A stretch of DNA of 64,000 nucleotides. It comes from Pseudonocardia benzenivorans CB1190. GTDB lineage: Bacteria > Actinomycetota > Actinomycetes > Mycobacteriales > Pseudonocardiaceae. Each line of letters begins with the position of its first letter. The stretch's first letter is position 1. The notes beneath the pieces were generated by a model. The model had not been told where the DNA came from. It was given only the letters and a program-made list of their open reading frames with translations, and searched no databases. Where the stretch lies: positions 3,100,001-3,164,000 of the forward strand of contig NC_015312.1 of assembly GCF_000196675.2 (NCBI RefSeq), in the 5' to 3' direction. Shown here one piece after another: positions 1 through 7,235 of the stretch. A program made the translations under genes and the position numbers.

Positions 1-2
1 AC

Positions 3-845
3 GCCGACAGTGCCGACCCGGGCGTGTCCGACGCGCTCGCCGCCGCGATCGGGCTGACCGTCACGGGGCCGCTGCAGCCCGCGGCGGGCCCGGCCCTGGA
101 CAAGATCGTCGCGTTCGTCCCGACGGGACCGGTGCTGGCGACGGTGCACGAGGCGCTGTCGCAGGCCGGAGCGGGGGAGATCGGGGACTACAGCCACTGC
201 TCCTTCGCGACGGCCGGCACGGGGCAGTTCCTCCCGCACGAGGGCGCGAACCCGACGATCGGCGCCGTCGGCAGGCTCGAGCGGGTCGCCGAGACCCGCC
301 TGGAGATGGTGCTGCCGCGGCACCGCCGGGCCGACGTCGTCGCCGCCCTGCTGGCCTCGCATCCGTACGAGGAGCCGGCGTACGACGTGTTCGAGCTGGC
401 GGCCCTGCCGTCGGCAACGGGCCTGGGCCGGATCGGGCTGCTCGACGAGGCGGAACCGTTGTCGGCCTTCGCGGACCGTGTCGCCGCGGGACTGCCCTCG
501 ACCGCCTGGGGAGTGCGTGCGGCCGGCGACCCCGACCGCCTCGTGCGCCGGGTCGCGGTCTGCGGGGGAGCGGGCGACTCCGCGCTGGAGGCGGTCGCCG
601 CGGCGGACGTCGACGCCTACGTGACGGCCGACCTGCGCCACCACCCGGCGTCGGAACACGTGCTCGCCGGCACCGGCCCCCGCGCGCCCCGGCCGGCGCT
701 CGTCGACGTCGCGCACTGGGCCTCGGAGTGGCCCTGGTGCGAGCAGGCGGCGGGCGTCGTGCGCGCCGCGCTGGGGGGTAGCGTCGACGTCCACGTCTCG
801 CGGCTGCGGACCGACCCGTGGACCATCGGAAGGAACCCCTCATGA
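3..845 (+). CDS. Nif3-like dinuclear metal centre protein (DUF34), 5'-truncated
   Basis: The reading frame is open from the first bases of the window, so the N-terminus lies outside; the GTG at 24 falls inside a conserved [14 protein letters not shown] stretch and is unlikely to be the true start. The visible part has the PII-like insertion ([13 protein letters not shown]) and the C-terminal metal-binding half ([22 protein letters not shown]), where His/Glu residues of this family hold two metal ions. Nif3/YbgI proteins are conserved, hexameric and of uncertain function; some are annotated as GTP cyclohydrolase I type 2. The stop overlaps the start of the zinc-ribbon gene (ATGA), the usual actinobacterial neighbour. 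Confidence 0.93.
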   Translation, partial: ADSADPGVSDALAAAIGLTVTGPLQPAAGPALDKIVAFVPTGPVLATVHEALSQAGAGEIGDYSHCSFATAGTGQFLPHEGANPTIGAVGRLERVAETRLEMVLPRHRRADVVAALLASHPYEEPAYDVFELAALPSATGLGRIGLLDEAEPLSAFADRVAAGLPSTAWGVRAAGDPDRLVRRVAVCGGAGDSALEAVAAADVDAYVTADLRHHPASEHVLAGTGPRAPRPALVDVAHWASEWPWCEQAAGVVRAALGGSVDVHVSRLRTDPWTIGRNPS

Positions 846-1582
846 AGGCCGACCCGGCTGACCAGCGGCGCCTGCTCGATCTCGCCGAGGTCGACGCCGA
901 GCTGGCCAGGCTCGCCCACCGTCGTCGCAGCCTGCCCGAGGACGCCGAGCACGCGCAGGCCGAGACCGCCGTGCGGAGCGCCAAGGACAAGCTCGTCGAG
1001 GTCGAGACGTCGGCGGGCGACCTGGACCGCGACATCCGCAGGCTCGAGCGCGACGTCGAGGCCGTCCGCGCCCGTACCGTCCGCGACCAGCAGCTGCTCG
1101 CCGGCGCCGGGATCGGGGCCAAGCAGGCCTCCGACCTGCAGCACGAGCTCGAGACGCTCGCACGTCGTCAGGGTGTGCTCGAGGACGAGCAGCTCGAGGT
1201 GATGGAACAGCGCGAGGCCGTGGGGATCGACCTCGACCACGCCCGTGGCGACCTCGCCCGCGCGGAGCAGACGCTCGCCGACGTCGGCGCCCGCCGCGAC
1301 TCCGCGCTCGCGGACATCGCGGCCGCCGAGGCCGGGCGGGAGCGCGCCCGCGCCGAGGTCGTCGCGCAGATGGGCGCGGCGGACCTGCTCGCCGCCTACG
1401 AGGCGCGCCGGTCCCAGGGCAAGGTCGGCGCCGGGCTGCTGCGCGAACGTCGTTGCGGCGCATGCCGTCTGGAGCTCGACCGCACGTTCATCGGGCAGCT
1501 GCGCGCCGCCGCGGCCGACGACGTCGTGCCCTGTGAGGAGTGCGGCGCGATCCTGGTCCGCACAGCGGAGTCCGGCCTGTGA
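842..1582 (+). CDS. C4-type zinc ribbon protein with long coiled coil
   Basis: 246 aa. The first about 190 residues are charged heptad-type helices (an antiparallel coiled-coil hairpin), followed by a C4 zinc ribbon with CGAC and CEEC pairs near the C-terminus. This is the DUF164/CT398-like family, proposed to be a scaffold or nucleic-acid-associated factor; its function is not established. The ATG at 842 is chosen over an upstream in-frame GTG at 818 because it gives the ATGA overlap with the Nif3 gene and the usual family length. It is translationally coupled to the phosphatase gene downstream (GTGA overlap). Confidence 0.93.
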   Translation: MKADPADQRRLLDLAEVDAELARLAHRRRSLPEDAEHAQAETAVRSAKDKLVEVETSAGDLDRDIRRLERDVEAVRARTVRDQQLLAGAGIGAKQASDLQHELETLARRQGVLEDEQLEVMEQREAVGIDLDHARGDLARAEQTLADVGARRDSALADIAAAEAGRERARAEVVAQMGAADLLAAYEARRSQGKVGAGLLRERRCGACRLELDRTFIGQLRAAAADDVVPCEECGAILVRTAESGL

Positions 1583-2265
1583 GCGCGACCGACTCCGCGG
1601 CCGGCGCCCGGCAGCAGCCGGCGAGCGCGACGTGGACCGGTCAGGTCGGGTCGCCCACCCGGCTGCTGTTGCTGCGCCACGGCCAGACGGCGTTGTCGGT
1701 CGAACGGCGATACTCCGGCCAGGGCGACCCCGAGCTGACCGAGCTCGGGCTGCGGCAGGCGGCCGGCGCGGCGGCGCGGCTCGCGACGGACGGGTCGATC
1801 ACCGCGGTGCTGACCTCCCCGTTGCGGCGCACCCGGCAGACCGCGCAGGCGGTGGCCGACGCGACGGGCGTGCCGCTCGTCGTGCGCGACGGACTGATCG
1901 AGACGAACTTCGGGGAGTGGGACGGGCTGACCTTCGCCGAGGCCCGCGACCGCGACCCCGAGCTGCACGCGCGCTGGCGGGGTAGCCAGGACGTCGCGCC
2001 GCCCGGCGGGGAGAGCTTCGCCGAGGTCGGGGAGCGGGTCGCCGCCGAGCGCGACGCGATCCTCGCGGCCCACCCGGGCGAGACGATCGTCGTCGTCAGC
2101 CACGTGACGCCGATCAAGCTGTTGCTGCAGCAGGCGCTGGCCGCGGGGTCGTCGATCCTCTACCGGCTGCACCTGGACACCGCGTCGCTCTCGATCGCGG
2201 ACTTCTATCCCGACGGCGGCGCGTCGGTCCGCCTCGTGAACGACACCTCGCACCACCCCGCCTGA
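1579..2265 (+). CDS. histidine phosphatase family protein (CobC/PGM-like)
   Basis: 229 aa, starting at a GTG that overlaps the previous stop. The phosphohistidine motif LLLRHGQT has its catalytic His at residue 34, and the second conserved His (VVVSHVTP) is residue 175. It belongs to the branch that includes alpha-ribazole phosphatase and mannosyl-3-phosphoglycerate-type phosphatases. In mycobacteria the gene in this position (after Nif3 and the zinc ribbon) is a fusion of RNase HI with this domain. Here only about 24 residues precede the phosphatase domain, so the RNase HI half is absent. The substrate cannot be told from sequence. Confidence 0.9.
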   Translation: MSATDSAAGARQQPASATWTGQVGSPTRLLLLRHGQTALSVERRYSGQGDPELTELGLRQAAGAAARLATDGSITAVLTSPLRRTRQTAQAVADATGVPLVVRDGLIETNFGEWDGLTFAEARDRDPELHARWRGSQDVAPPGGESFAEVGERVAAERDAILAAHPGETIVVVSHVTPIKLLLQQALAAGSSILYRLHLDTASLSIADFYPDGGASVRLVNDTSHHPA

Positions 2266-2287
2266 GGGACGCGCCCGGGCTCCGGTC

Positions 2288-3697
2288 TCAGCCGCCCGTC
2301 AGGCGCAGGCCCACCCACAGCGCGCAGGTCGCCGCGGCCAGGCCCAGCGGCACGGAGACAGCGCCGAGCCGGGTGAACTCGCCGACCCCGACCCGGACGC
2401 CGCGCCCGCCGAGGACCTGCCGCCACAGCAGCGTCGCGAGCGAACCGACGAACGTCAGGTTCGGGCCGATGTTCACCCCGAGCAGCACGGCGAGGACGAG
2501 GCCGGTCCGCGCGTCCGGGGCGGCGGTCGCGACGACGTCGAGCAGCACCAACGTCGCAGGCAGGTTGTTGACGACGTTGGCCAGCACCGCGGCGATCCCG
2601 GCGACGGCCAGCAACGCGAGCAGGTCCGGGCCATGAGGCGCCGGGACGACCGCGCGGAGCAGGTCGGTCAGCCCGTGGGCGCCGACCGCCGCGACGACGA
2701 TCCCGAGCGCCAGCACGAACAGGCAGAACAACGGGTCGATCGCGCGGACGACACCGGCGAGGTCGATGCGCCGGTCGGACAGCGCCTGCACGGCCAGCAC
2801 GACCGCGCCGGCGGCGGCGACCCACACCGGCTCGATCCCGATCGTGGACGACACCGCGAACCCGGCCAGCGTCAGCCCGAGCACGACGAGCGCGAGGCGG
2901 GGTGTCGCCGCGGGTCCGGCCGCCGGGCCCGCGGCACCGGGACCGCCGACCGCGGGGTCCGTGGCGGCGCCCGGGCCGGTCACGCGCGTCGGCGGGTCGG
3001 CGGGAACGAGGTCGGCATGAGCGACGTCGGCGGCAACGGGGTCGGCGGGAACGGGGTCGGCGGGAACGGGGTCGGCGGGAACGAGGTCGGCGCGGAAGAA
3101 CACGCGCAGGACGACGTACTCGACGCCGATCGCGACCAGCCACGGCAGCGCCATCAGCCCGGCGAAGCCCAGGAACGACAGGCCCGTGGCACCGAACGCG
3201 AGCAGGTTGGTCAGGTTCGACACCGGAAGCAGCAGTGACGCCGAGTTCGACAGGTGCCCGCACGCGTAGGCGTGCGGCCGGGCCCGGATGCCGAGCCGGC
3301 GCGCGGTCAGCAGCACGACCGGCGTCAGCAGCACGACGGTCGCGTCCAGGCTGAGGACGACCGTCGTCGCCGAGGCCGCGACGAACACCACCCCCAGCAG
3401 CCGGACGGGCCGTCCGTGCGCGCCCGCGCCCAGTCGGGCGCCGAGCCAGTCGAAGACCCCCTCCGCGTCGGCGAGCCGTCCGAGCAGCAGGATCGCCGCG
3501 AGGAACCCGACCGTCGGCCCGAGCGCGCTCACCTCGCTCTGCGCGGCCGGCAGCGGCAGCAGCCCCGTCGCGACGACGACCCCCGCCGCCGGGACGGCCG
3601 CGACCGCCTCGGGCAGGCCACGCGGGCGCACCGCGGCGACGACCAGCACGACGACGAGCAGTGCCGCCGACGCGGCCGCACCCACCGCCGGACTCAT
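2288..3697 (-). CDS. SLC13/ArsB-NhaD superfamily permease
   Basis: 469 aa polytopic membrane protein with about 11-12 hydrophobic segments in two halves, with conserved-looking loops SNLTNLLAF and ANVVNNLPAT and a C-terminal GVNIGPNLTF typical of the ArsB/NhaD/SLC13 group (arsenite, sodium or carboxylate transport). No ars genes are nearby, so arsenite export is not assumed. The cytoplasmic linker between the halves is a Pro-rich repeat (VPADP units) encoded by a 15-bp minisatellite. The ATG at 3697 overlaps the stop of the TauE gene (ATGA), so the two are co-translated; it converges on the phosphatase gene with a 22-bp gap. Confidence 0.85.
   Translation of the reverse strand: MSPAVGAAASAALLVVVLVVAAVRPRGLPEAVAAVPAAGVVVATGLLPLPAAQSEVSALGPTVGFLAAILLLGRLADAEGVFDWLGARLGAGAHGRPVRLLGVVFVAASATTVVLSLDATVVLLTPVVLLTARRLGIRARPHAYACGHLSNSASLLLPVSNLTNLLAFGATGLSFLGFAGLMALPWLVAIGVEYVVLRVFFRADLVPADPVPADPVPADPVAADVAHADLVPADPPTRVTGPGAATDPAVGGPGAAGPAAGPAATPRLALVVLGLTLAGFAVSSTIGIEPVWVAAAGAVVLAVQALSDRRIDLAGVVRAIDPLFCLFVLALGIVVAAVGAHGLTDLLRAVVPAPHGPDLLALLAVAGIAAVLANVVNNLPATLVLLDVVATAAPDARTGLVLAVLLGVNIGPNLTFVGSLATLLWRQVLGGRGVRVGVGEFTRLGAVSVPLGLAAATCALWVGLRLTGG
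3026..3085. repeat. 15-bp tandem repeat inside the permease gene
   Basis: Four adjacent 15-bp units (GTCGGCGGGAACGGG type, first and last degenerate). They encode an in-frame VPADP pentapeptide repeat in the cytoplasmic linker of the permease, so copy-number change would leave the frame intact. Confidence 0.85.
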
Positions 3698-4458
3698 TGC
3701 TCGACGAGCAGCCAGATGCCGACGGCCACGCCCAGCAGCACGACGCACCAGCGCAGCACGTTCTCCGGCAGCCGCCGCGCGACACGGGCGCCGAGGAAGC
3801 CGCCGACCAGCGTCGTCGGCGCCAGCAGCGCGACCGCCAGCCAGTCGACCGGCGCGCGCAGCGAGAAGACGAGGACCGTCACGGTCGCGACGACCAGTGA
3901 CAGCAGGCCCTTGAGCGCGTTGAGCCGCACGAGCCTGTCGTGCGCGAGCAGCGACAACGTCGAGATCAGGATGACGCCGAGCGCCCCGCCGAAGTAGCCG
4001 CCGTAGACGGCCGCGAGGAAGACCGCGGGCAGCAGCACGCCCATCCGGTCGCCCGCGCCCTCCTCGGGGCTGCCGATCTTCCTCTTGAGCCACGGCCCGA
4101 GCGCCATGACGACGCTGGCCAGCAGCACGAGGATCGGGACGACGGCGTCGAACACCGACTGGGGCAGCAGGAGCAACAGGACACATCCGACTGCCGCACC
4201 GACGACCGCGACGGCCGACGTCAACACGATCCGGCGGCCCTGCCCGACGAGCTCGCGGCGCTGACCTGCCACGTTGCCGAGGTAGCCCGGCCATTGCGCG
4301 ATCGAGTTGGTGACGTTCGCGTTGAGCGGTGGCAGCCCGACCGCCAGCAGGGCGGGGAAGACCAGCAGCGAGCCACCCCCTGCGACGGCGTTGACCGCGC
4401 CGGCCACCAGACCGGCGACGAGAAGGAACGTCAGCCCGCCGGGCGTCACCTGCAGCAC
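3694..4458 (-). CDS. TauE/SafE family sulfite/organosulfur exporter-like protein
   Basis: 254 aa with about 8 transmembrane helices. The N-terminus has the family motif GAVNAVAGGGSLLVFPALL and NSIAQWPGY; a second-half repeat contains YGGYFGGALGVIL. TauE/SafE proteins move sulfonates, sulfite or related anions across the inner membrane; the substrate here is unknown. It is the first gene of a two-gene leftward unit with the SLC13-like permease. The upstream region up to rnpB is only about 85 bp and holds promoters for both directions. Confidence 0.9.
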   Translation of the reverse strand: MLQVTPGGLTFLLVAGLVAGAVNAVAGGGSLLVFPALLAVGLPPLNANVTNSIAQWPGYLGNVAGQRRELVGQGRRIVLTSAVAVVGAAVGCVLLLLLPQSVFDAVVPILVLLASVVMALGPWLKRKIGSPEEGAGDRMGVLLPAVFLAAVYGGYFGGALGVILISTLSLLAHDRLVRLNALKGLLSLVVATVTVLVFSLRAPVDWLAVALLAPTTLVGGFLGARVARRLPENVLRWCVVLLGVAVGIWLLVEQ

Positions 4459-4531
4459 GGGCAGACGTTAATCCGCGTTCACGGTTCCCGCCGGGTCGAC
4501 CCCGTCGTGCTCGCGGGGTGATGGGTGCCCG

Positions 4532-4537
4532 TAACAT
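4532..4537 (+). promoter_or_regulatory. predicted -10 box of rnpB
   Basis: TAACAT fits the actinobacterial TANNNT -10 consensus and sits 6-7 nt before the first base of the rnpB P1 helix, the spacing expected for a transcription start at 4543-4545. No convincing -35 box is visible. Confidence 0.5.
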
Positions 4538-4542
4538 CGGCG

Positions 4543-4953
4543 GTGCGGACGAGTCGGTCGGGCGGCCGCGTCGACGACCTCCGGGTCGTCGCCGAGGAAA
4601 GTCCGGACTCCGCAGGGCAGGGTGGTTGTCAACGGCAACCCGGGGCGACCCGCGGGACAGTGCCACAGAGAACAGACCGCCGTCGGCGCGAGCCGGCGGT
4701 AAGGGTGAAACGGTGGTGTAAGAGACCACCAGCACCCCGGGTGACCGGGGTGGCTCGGTAAACCCCACCCGGAGCAAGGCCAAGAGGCTCCCGCCTGCGG
4801 GAGCTGCGCAGACGTTCGAGGGCGGCCCGTCCGAGTCTGCGGGTAGGCCGCAAGAATCCGCCGGCGACGGCGGATCGAGATGGATGGTCGCCGAACGGAG
4901 CACCGCAAGGTGCCCGGGAACAGGATCCGGCTTACAGACCGGCTCGTCCGCCC
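4543..4953 (+). ncRNA. rnpB: RNase P RNA, type A
   Basis: Catalytic RNA that trims 5' leaders from tRNA precursors. Recognised by the universal core GAGGAAAGTCCGGACTCC, the ACAG...AGA segment, GGTAAGGGTGAAACGGTGG and the 3' block GATCCGGCTTACAGACCGG. The 5' and 3' ends close the P1 helix: GCGGACGAG at 4545-4553 pairs with CTCGTCCGC at 4943-4951. Length (about 411 nt) and the order of conserved blocks match actinobacterial type A RNase P RNA. Apparent protein reading frames across this interval are artefacts. Confidence 0.96.
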
Positions 4954-5487
4954 TGTTCGACCGCGACCTCGTCCGGCCGGTGCCGGTCGTCGTCTCGTGC
5001 CGGGGCGCGCGCCGCGTCGAGCCGGAGGGGCGGCCAGCAGTGTCGAGGGGAGCTGCTGCGGTACCCGGCCGCGCCGACTCGGGACCAGCCGGAGCCCGTT
5101 GCCCACGGTACGGCCCGACCGACGTCCCGGCGAAGCGCGTGCTCGCGGCGACGACCTCCGGCGGCGAGGGTTGATGGTGGATGCGTCTCCCGGTGCCGGC
5201 GCGAGGAGCCCCGGCCGCACAGCCGGCCGCCACGACGGCAGCGGCACGAGGAACGGGGCGCGATGGTCGACGCCCGCTGTGGCGGGGTGCTCGGGACGCC
5301 CGCGCGCGGTGGCGTCGAGCGAGGGTGGTGCGCAGCGGAGGTCGTCCCACCGGACCCTGCACCGCGCTGTGGCGCGCCGCGGTGACCGACGTCCTGGGAA
5401 CCGGAAGCGGCCTGCTGCTCGACGAGGGCGTTGCCCCGGCCCACCACCTGCATGATCGCCGAACGGCCCGCTGACCTGCGCCGAACG
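4954..5487. other. intergenic region, no gene recognised
   Basis: About 530 bp between rnpB and the HNH gene. Several open frames exist on both strands but none has a recognisable domain or supported start, and the composition looks non-coding. I see no terminator with a U-tract after rnpB. The last bases run into the SOS-box palindrome. Confidence 0.4.
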
Positions 5488-5519
5488 GATCCTACTCGAA
5501 CTTCTGTTCGAGTAGGATC
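5488..5519 (+). promoter_or_regulatory. LexA (SOS) box inside a 14-bp-arm palindrome
   Basis: A perfect inverted repeat: arm 5488-5501, TTCT loop, arm 5506-5519. Its core TCGAACTTCTGTTCGA (5496-5511) matches exactly the mycobacterial/actinobacterial LexA consensus TCGAAC-N4-GTTCGA. It ends 5 bp before the ATG of the HNH gene, and the AGGA ribosome-binding sequence lies inside the right arm. LexA should block transcription; if the start lies upstream, the mRNA hairpin would also hide the ribosome-binding site. Confidence 0.85.
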
Positions 5520-5524
5520 GGATC

Positions 5525-6853
5525 ATGCCCTCGGCACCGCTCGTCGCTGCGCACCGTCTCCTCCAGGAGGCGACCGTCGAGCTGACCATGGCATCCACGC
5601 CGGGCACCGATGCCGACGAGTTGTTGTCCGTCCTCACGATGTGCGAAGCGGCGGTGCGGGTCCTGGAACGAGTCTCGGTGGCCGCGATCGCCGACCTGCA
5701 GCGGCGCGGCATGTTCGCCGAGCGCGGCTACCGTTCCGCCGTCACCGCGTTGGCCGATCTGCTGGGCTGGGAGCGTTCCGAGGCCCGCCGCCGGCTCGCG
5801 GTGGCCGAGCAGGCCGTGGAGCGGACCGGCCTCGACGGTGCCCGGTTGCCTGCCCGGCTCGCCGCGACCGCCGCGGTGTTCGCCGCCGGGATGTGCTCGG
5901 CGCGGCACGTCGAGATCGTCGCCCGCGTGCTCGACGGCCCCGCAGCCCGCCGGCTGCCCCCGGACGTGTGGGCCGCCGCGGAAGCCCAGCTGGCGGCGAA
6001 GGCGGGCGACTATAGTGCTGCCGACCTGCACGCCTGGGCGACGGCGCTCGTCGAGACGCTGGACCAGGACGGTCCGGAGCCCGACGACCGTCCACCGGTC
6101 CCCGTGAACGAGCTGCTCCTCACCCGCAACCCCGACGGCGCCGGCGGCAGGCTCAAGGCTCGCATCGACGACCCCACGATGTACGACGCGATCGTCACCG
6201 TCCTCGACGCCCATGCCCGCCCGGCCACCGCCGACGACGACCGGCCCGACGCGCAGCGCAAGGCGGAGGCACTCGCCGACGTCTGCGCGTTCGTCCTCGA
6301 CCACGGCGACGTCCCCGCCCGAGGCGGCGAACGCCCCCACCTGACCGTGGCGGTCGGGCTCGAGGACCTGGAGAACAGGGCCCGTGCCGCGTGCCTCGAC
6401 CTCGGCGGGCCCCTCTCACCCGAGCAGCTGCGGCTGCTCTGCTGCGACGCCCGCGTCGTACCCGTCGTCCTCGGCGGCGCGGGCCAGCCACTCGACGTCG
6501 GACGCGCCCGCCGCGTCATCCCCGATGGGCTGCGCCGCGCGATCGCCGCTCGCGACCGCGGCTGCGCCCGCTGCGGACGCCCGCCCTCGTGGTGCGAGAT
6601 CCATCATGTGGTCCCGTGGGAGTCAGGCGGCCCCACCTCGATCGACAACTGCGCGATGCTCTGCCGGGCGTGCCATCGCCTCGTCCATCACGGCGGATGG
6701 GACGTGCGGCTGCGCGACGGGCTGCCCGAGTTCCGCCCACCCCGATGGATCGACCGCGGCCGCCGACCACGGAGCCGCCCACCGCGGGCTCCGATCCGGT
6801 TCCGTGCCCCAGCAACCCGGTCGCCGTCCGCGAGGATGTTCGCCGACGCCTGA
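5525..6853 (+). CDS. DUF222 / HNH endonuclease protein (13E12-repeat family)
   Basis: 442 aa. The DUF222 helical domain covers roughly residues 10-300 and is followed by an HNH nuclease domain: a zinc-binding CARCGRP, the HH pair at residues 360-361 (IHHVVPW), the central Asn (SIDNCAMLC) and CRACHRLVH. These proteins are abundant and multicopy in actinobacteria; mycobacterial 13E12 members are known to be DNA-damage inducible. The perfect LexA box directly in front fits SOS induction. The start is the ATG at 5525, preceded by AGGA within the palindrome. The next gene on the same strand is the reverse transcriptase, 382 bp downstream. Confidence 0.92.
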   Translation: MPSAPLVAAHRLLQEATVELTMASTPGTDADELLSVLTMCEAAVRVLERVSVAAIADLQRRGMFAERGYRSAVTALADLLGWERSEARRRLAVAEQAVERTGLDGARLPARLAATAAVFAAGMCSARHVEIVARVLDGPAARRLPPDVWAAAEAQLAAKAGDYSAADLHAWATALVETLDQDGPEPDDRPPVPVNELLLTRNPDGAGGRLKARIDDPTMYDAIVTVLDAHARPATADDDRPDAQRKAEALADVCAFVLDHGDVPARGGERPHLTVAVGLEDLENRARAACLDLGGPLSPEQLRLLCCDARVVPVVLGGAGQPLDVGRARRVIPDGLRRAIAARDRGCARCGRPPSWCEIHHVVPWESGGPTSIDNCAMLCRACHRLVHHGGWDVRLRDGLPEFRPPRWIDRGRRPRSRPPRAPIRFRAPATRSPSARMFADA

Positions 6854-7028
6854 AATGCCGCCGACACGCACCGGACGATCCTGCGCGGGCCACGAGCGGT
6901 CCGTTGACCCGCGTTGCCGGGGTTGTGGCGGACGTGCCGAGAAGATCGGGGCGGGGCCGTCCGTCGGGTGCCGATCCCGGCGGGACAGGAACCGGCTCGG
7001 TGGCCGGTCGGCGCGCTACGGTGATCGC
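6854..7028. other. intergenic spacer before the retron-like RNA
   Basis: Region between the HNH stop and the first inverted repeat of the putative msr-msd. No gene recognised. It would have to contain the promoter of the retron unit unless that is read through from the SOS-controlled HNH gene; I cannot identify a convincing -35/-10 pair. Confidence 0.35.
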
Positions 7029-7040
7029 GATGCGGCGGGG
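7029..7040 (+). repeat. inverted repeat a1 of the putative retron RNA
   Basis: GATGCGGCGGGG, exact reverse complement of 7210-7221. GGTG just upstream (7020-7023) can also pair with CACC at 7221-7224 as an alternative register. Confidence 0.7.
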
Positions 7041-7209
7041 GGCGGACGAGTCGGCGGTCCGGTGTGGTGGTCTCGGCCACCACGGCGCGGACCGCGGCTC
7101 CGGGGCAACCCCGGGGTGCACCTTCTCAGCGGGACTCGGCGTCCCGCGCGCGTGGTCACTGCTCCCGCGTGAGTCTGCGCGCGGCGGACAGGAACCCAGG
7201 TCGACCGTG

Positions 7210-7221
7210 CCCCGCCGCATC
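7210..7221 (+). repeat. inverted repeat a2 of the putative retron RNA
   Basis: CCCCGCCGCATC, exact reverse complement of 7029-7040, followed after a few bases by the AGGGCG-like ribosome-binding site and ATG of the RT gene. Confidence 0.7.
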
Positions 7222-7235
7222 ACCAGGGCGCTCCC

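Larger units (their letters stand above)
7029..7221 (+). ncRNA. putative retron msr-msd non-coding RNA
   Basis: A 193-nt segment ending 14 bp before the RT start. It is bounded by a perfect 12-bp inverted repeat (7029-7040 / 7210-7221), as the a1/a2 repeats bound known retron RNAs. Inside, hairpin 1 pairs 7054-7061 with 7088-7095 and 7064-7070 with 7077-7083, extendable to 7048-7100. A short hairpin pairs 7100-7105 with 7109-7114. A 3' long hairpin pairs 7144-7151 with 7177-7184, plus 7141-7143 with 7187-7189; a competing 7-bp hairpin is 7129-7135 / 7141-7147. I would read hairpin 1 as msr and the 3' hairpin as msd. The branching G is not assigned. Inferred from layout and base pairing only. 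Confidence 0.6.

Noticed and set aside
3698..5362. Apparent N-terminal extension of the ArsB-like permease through TauE and rnpB
   Set aside because: It would overlap a recognised protein gene and the RNase P RNA. The ATG at 3697 gives a complete permease and an ATGA overlap.
4880..5480. Overlapping frames after rnpB as protein genes
   Set aside because: Several frames on both strands cover the same bases, none has a domain or ribosome site, and part overlaps the RNase P RNA 3' end.
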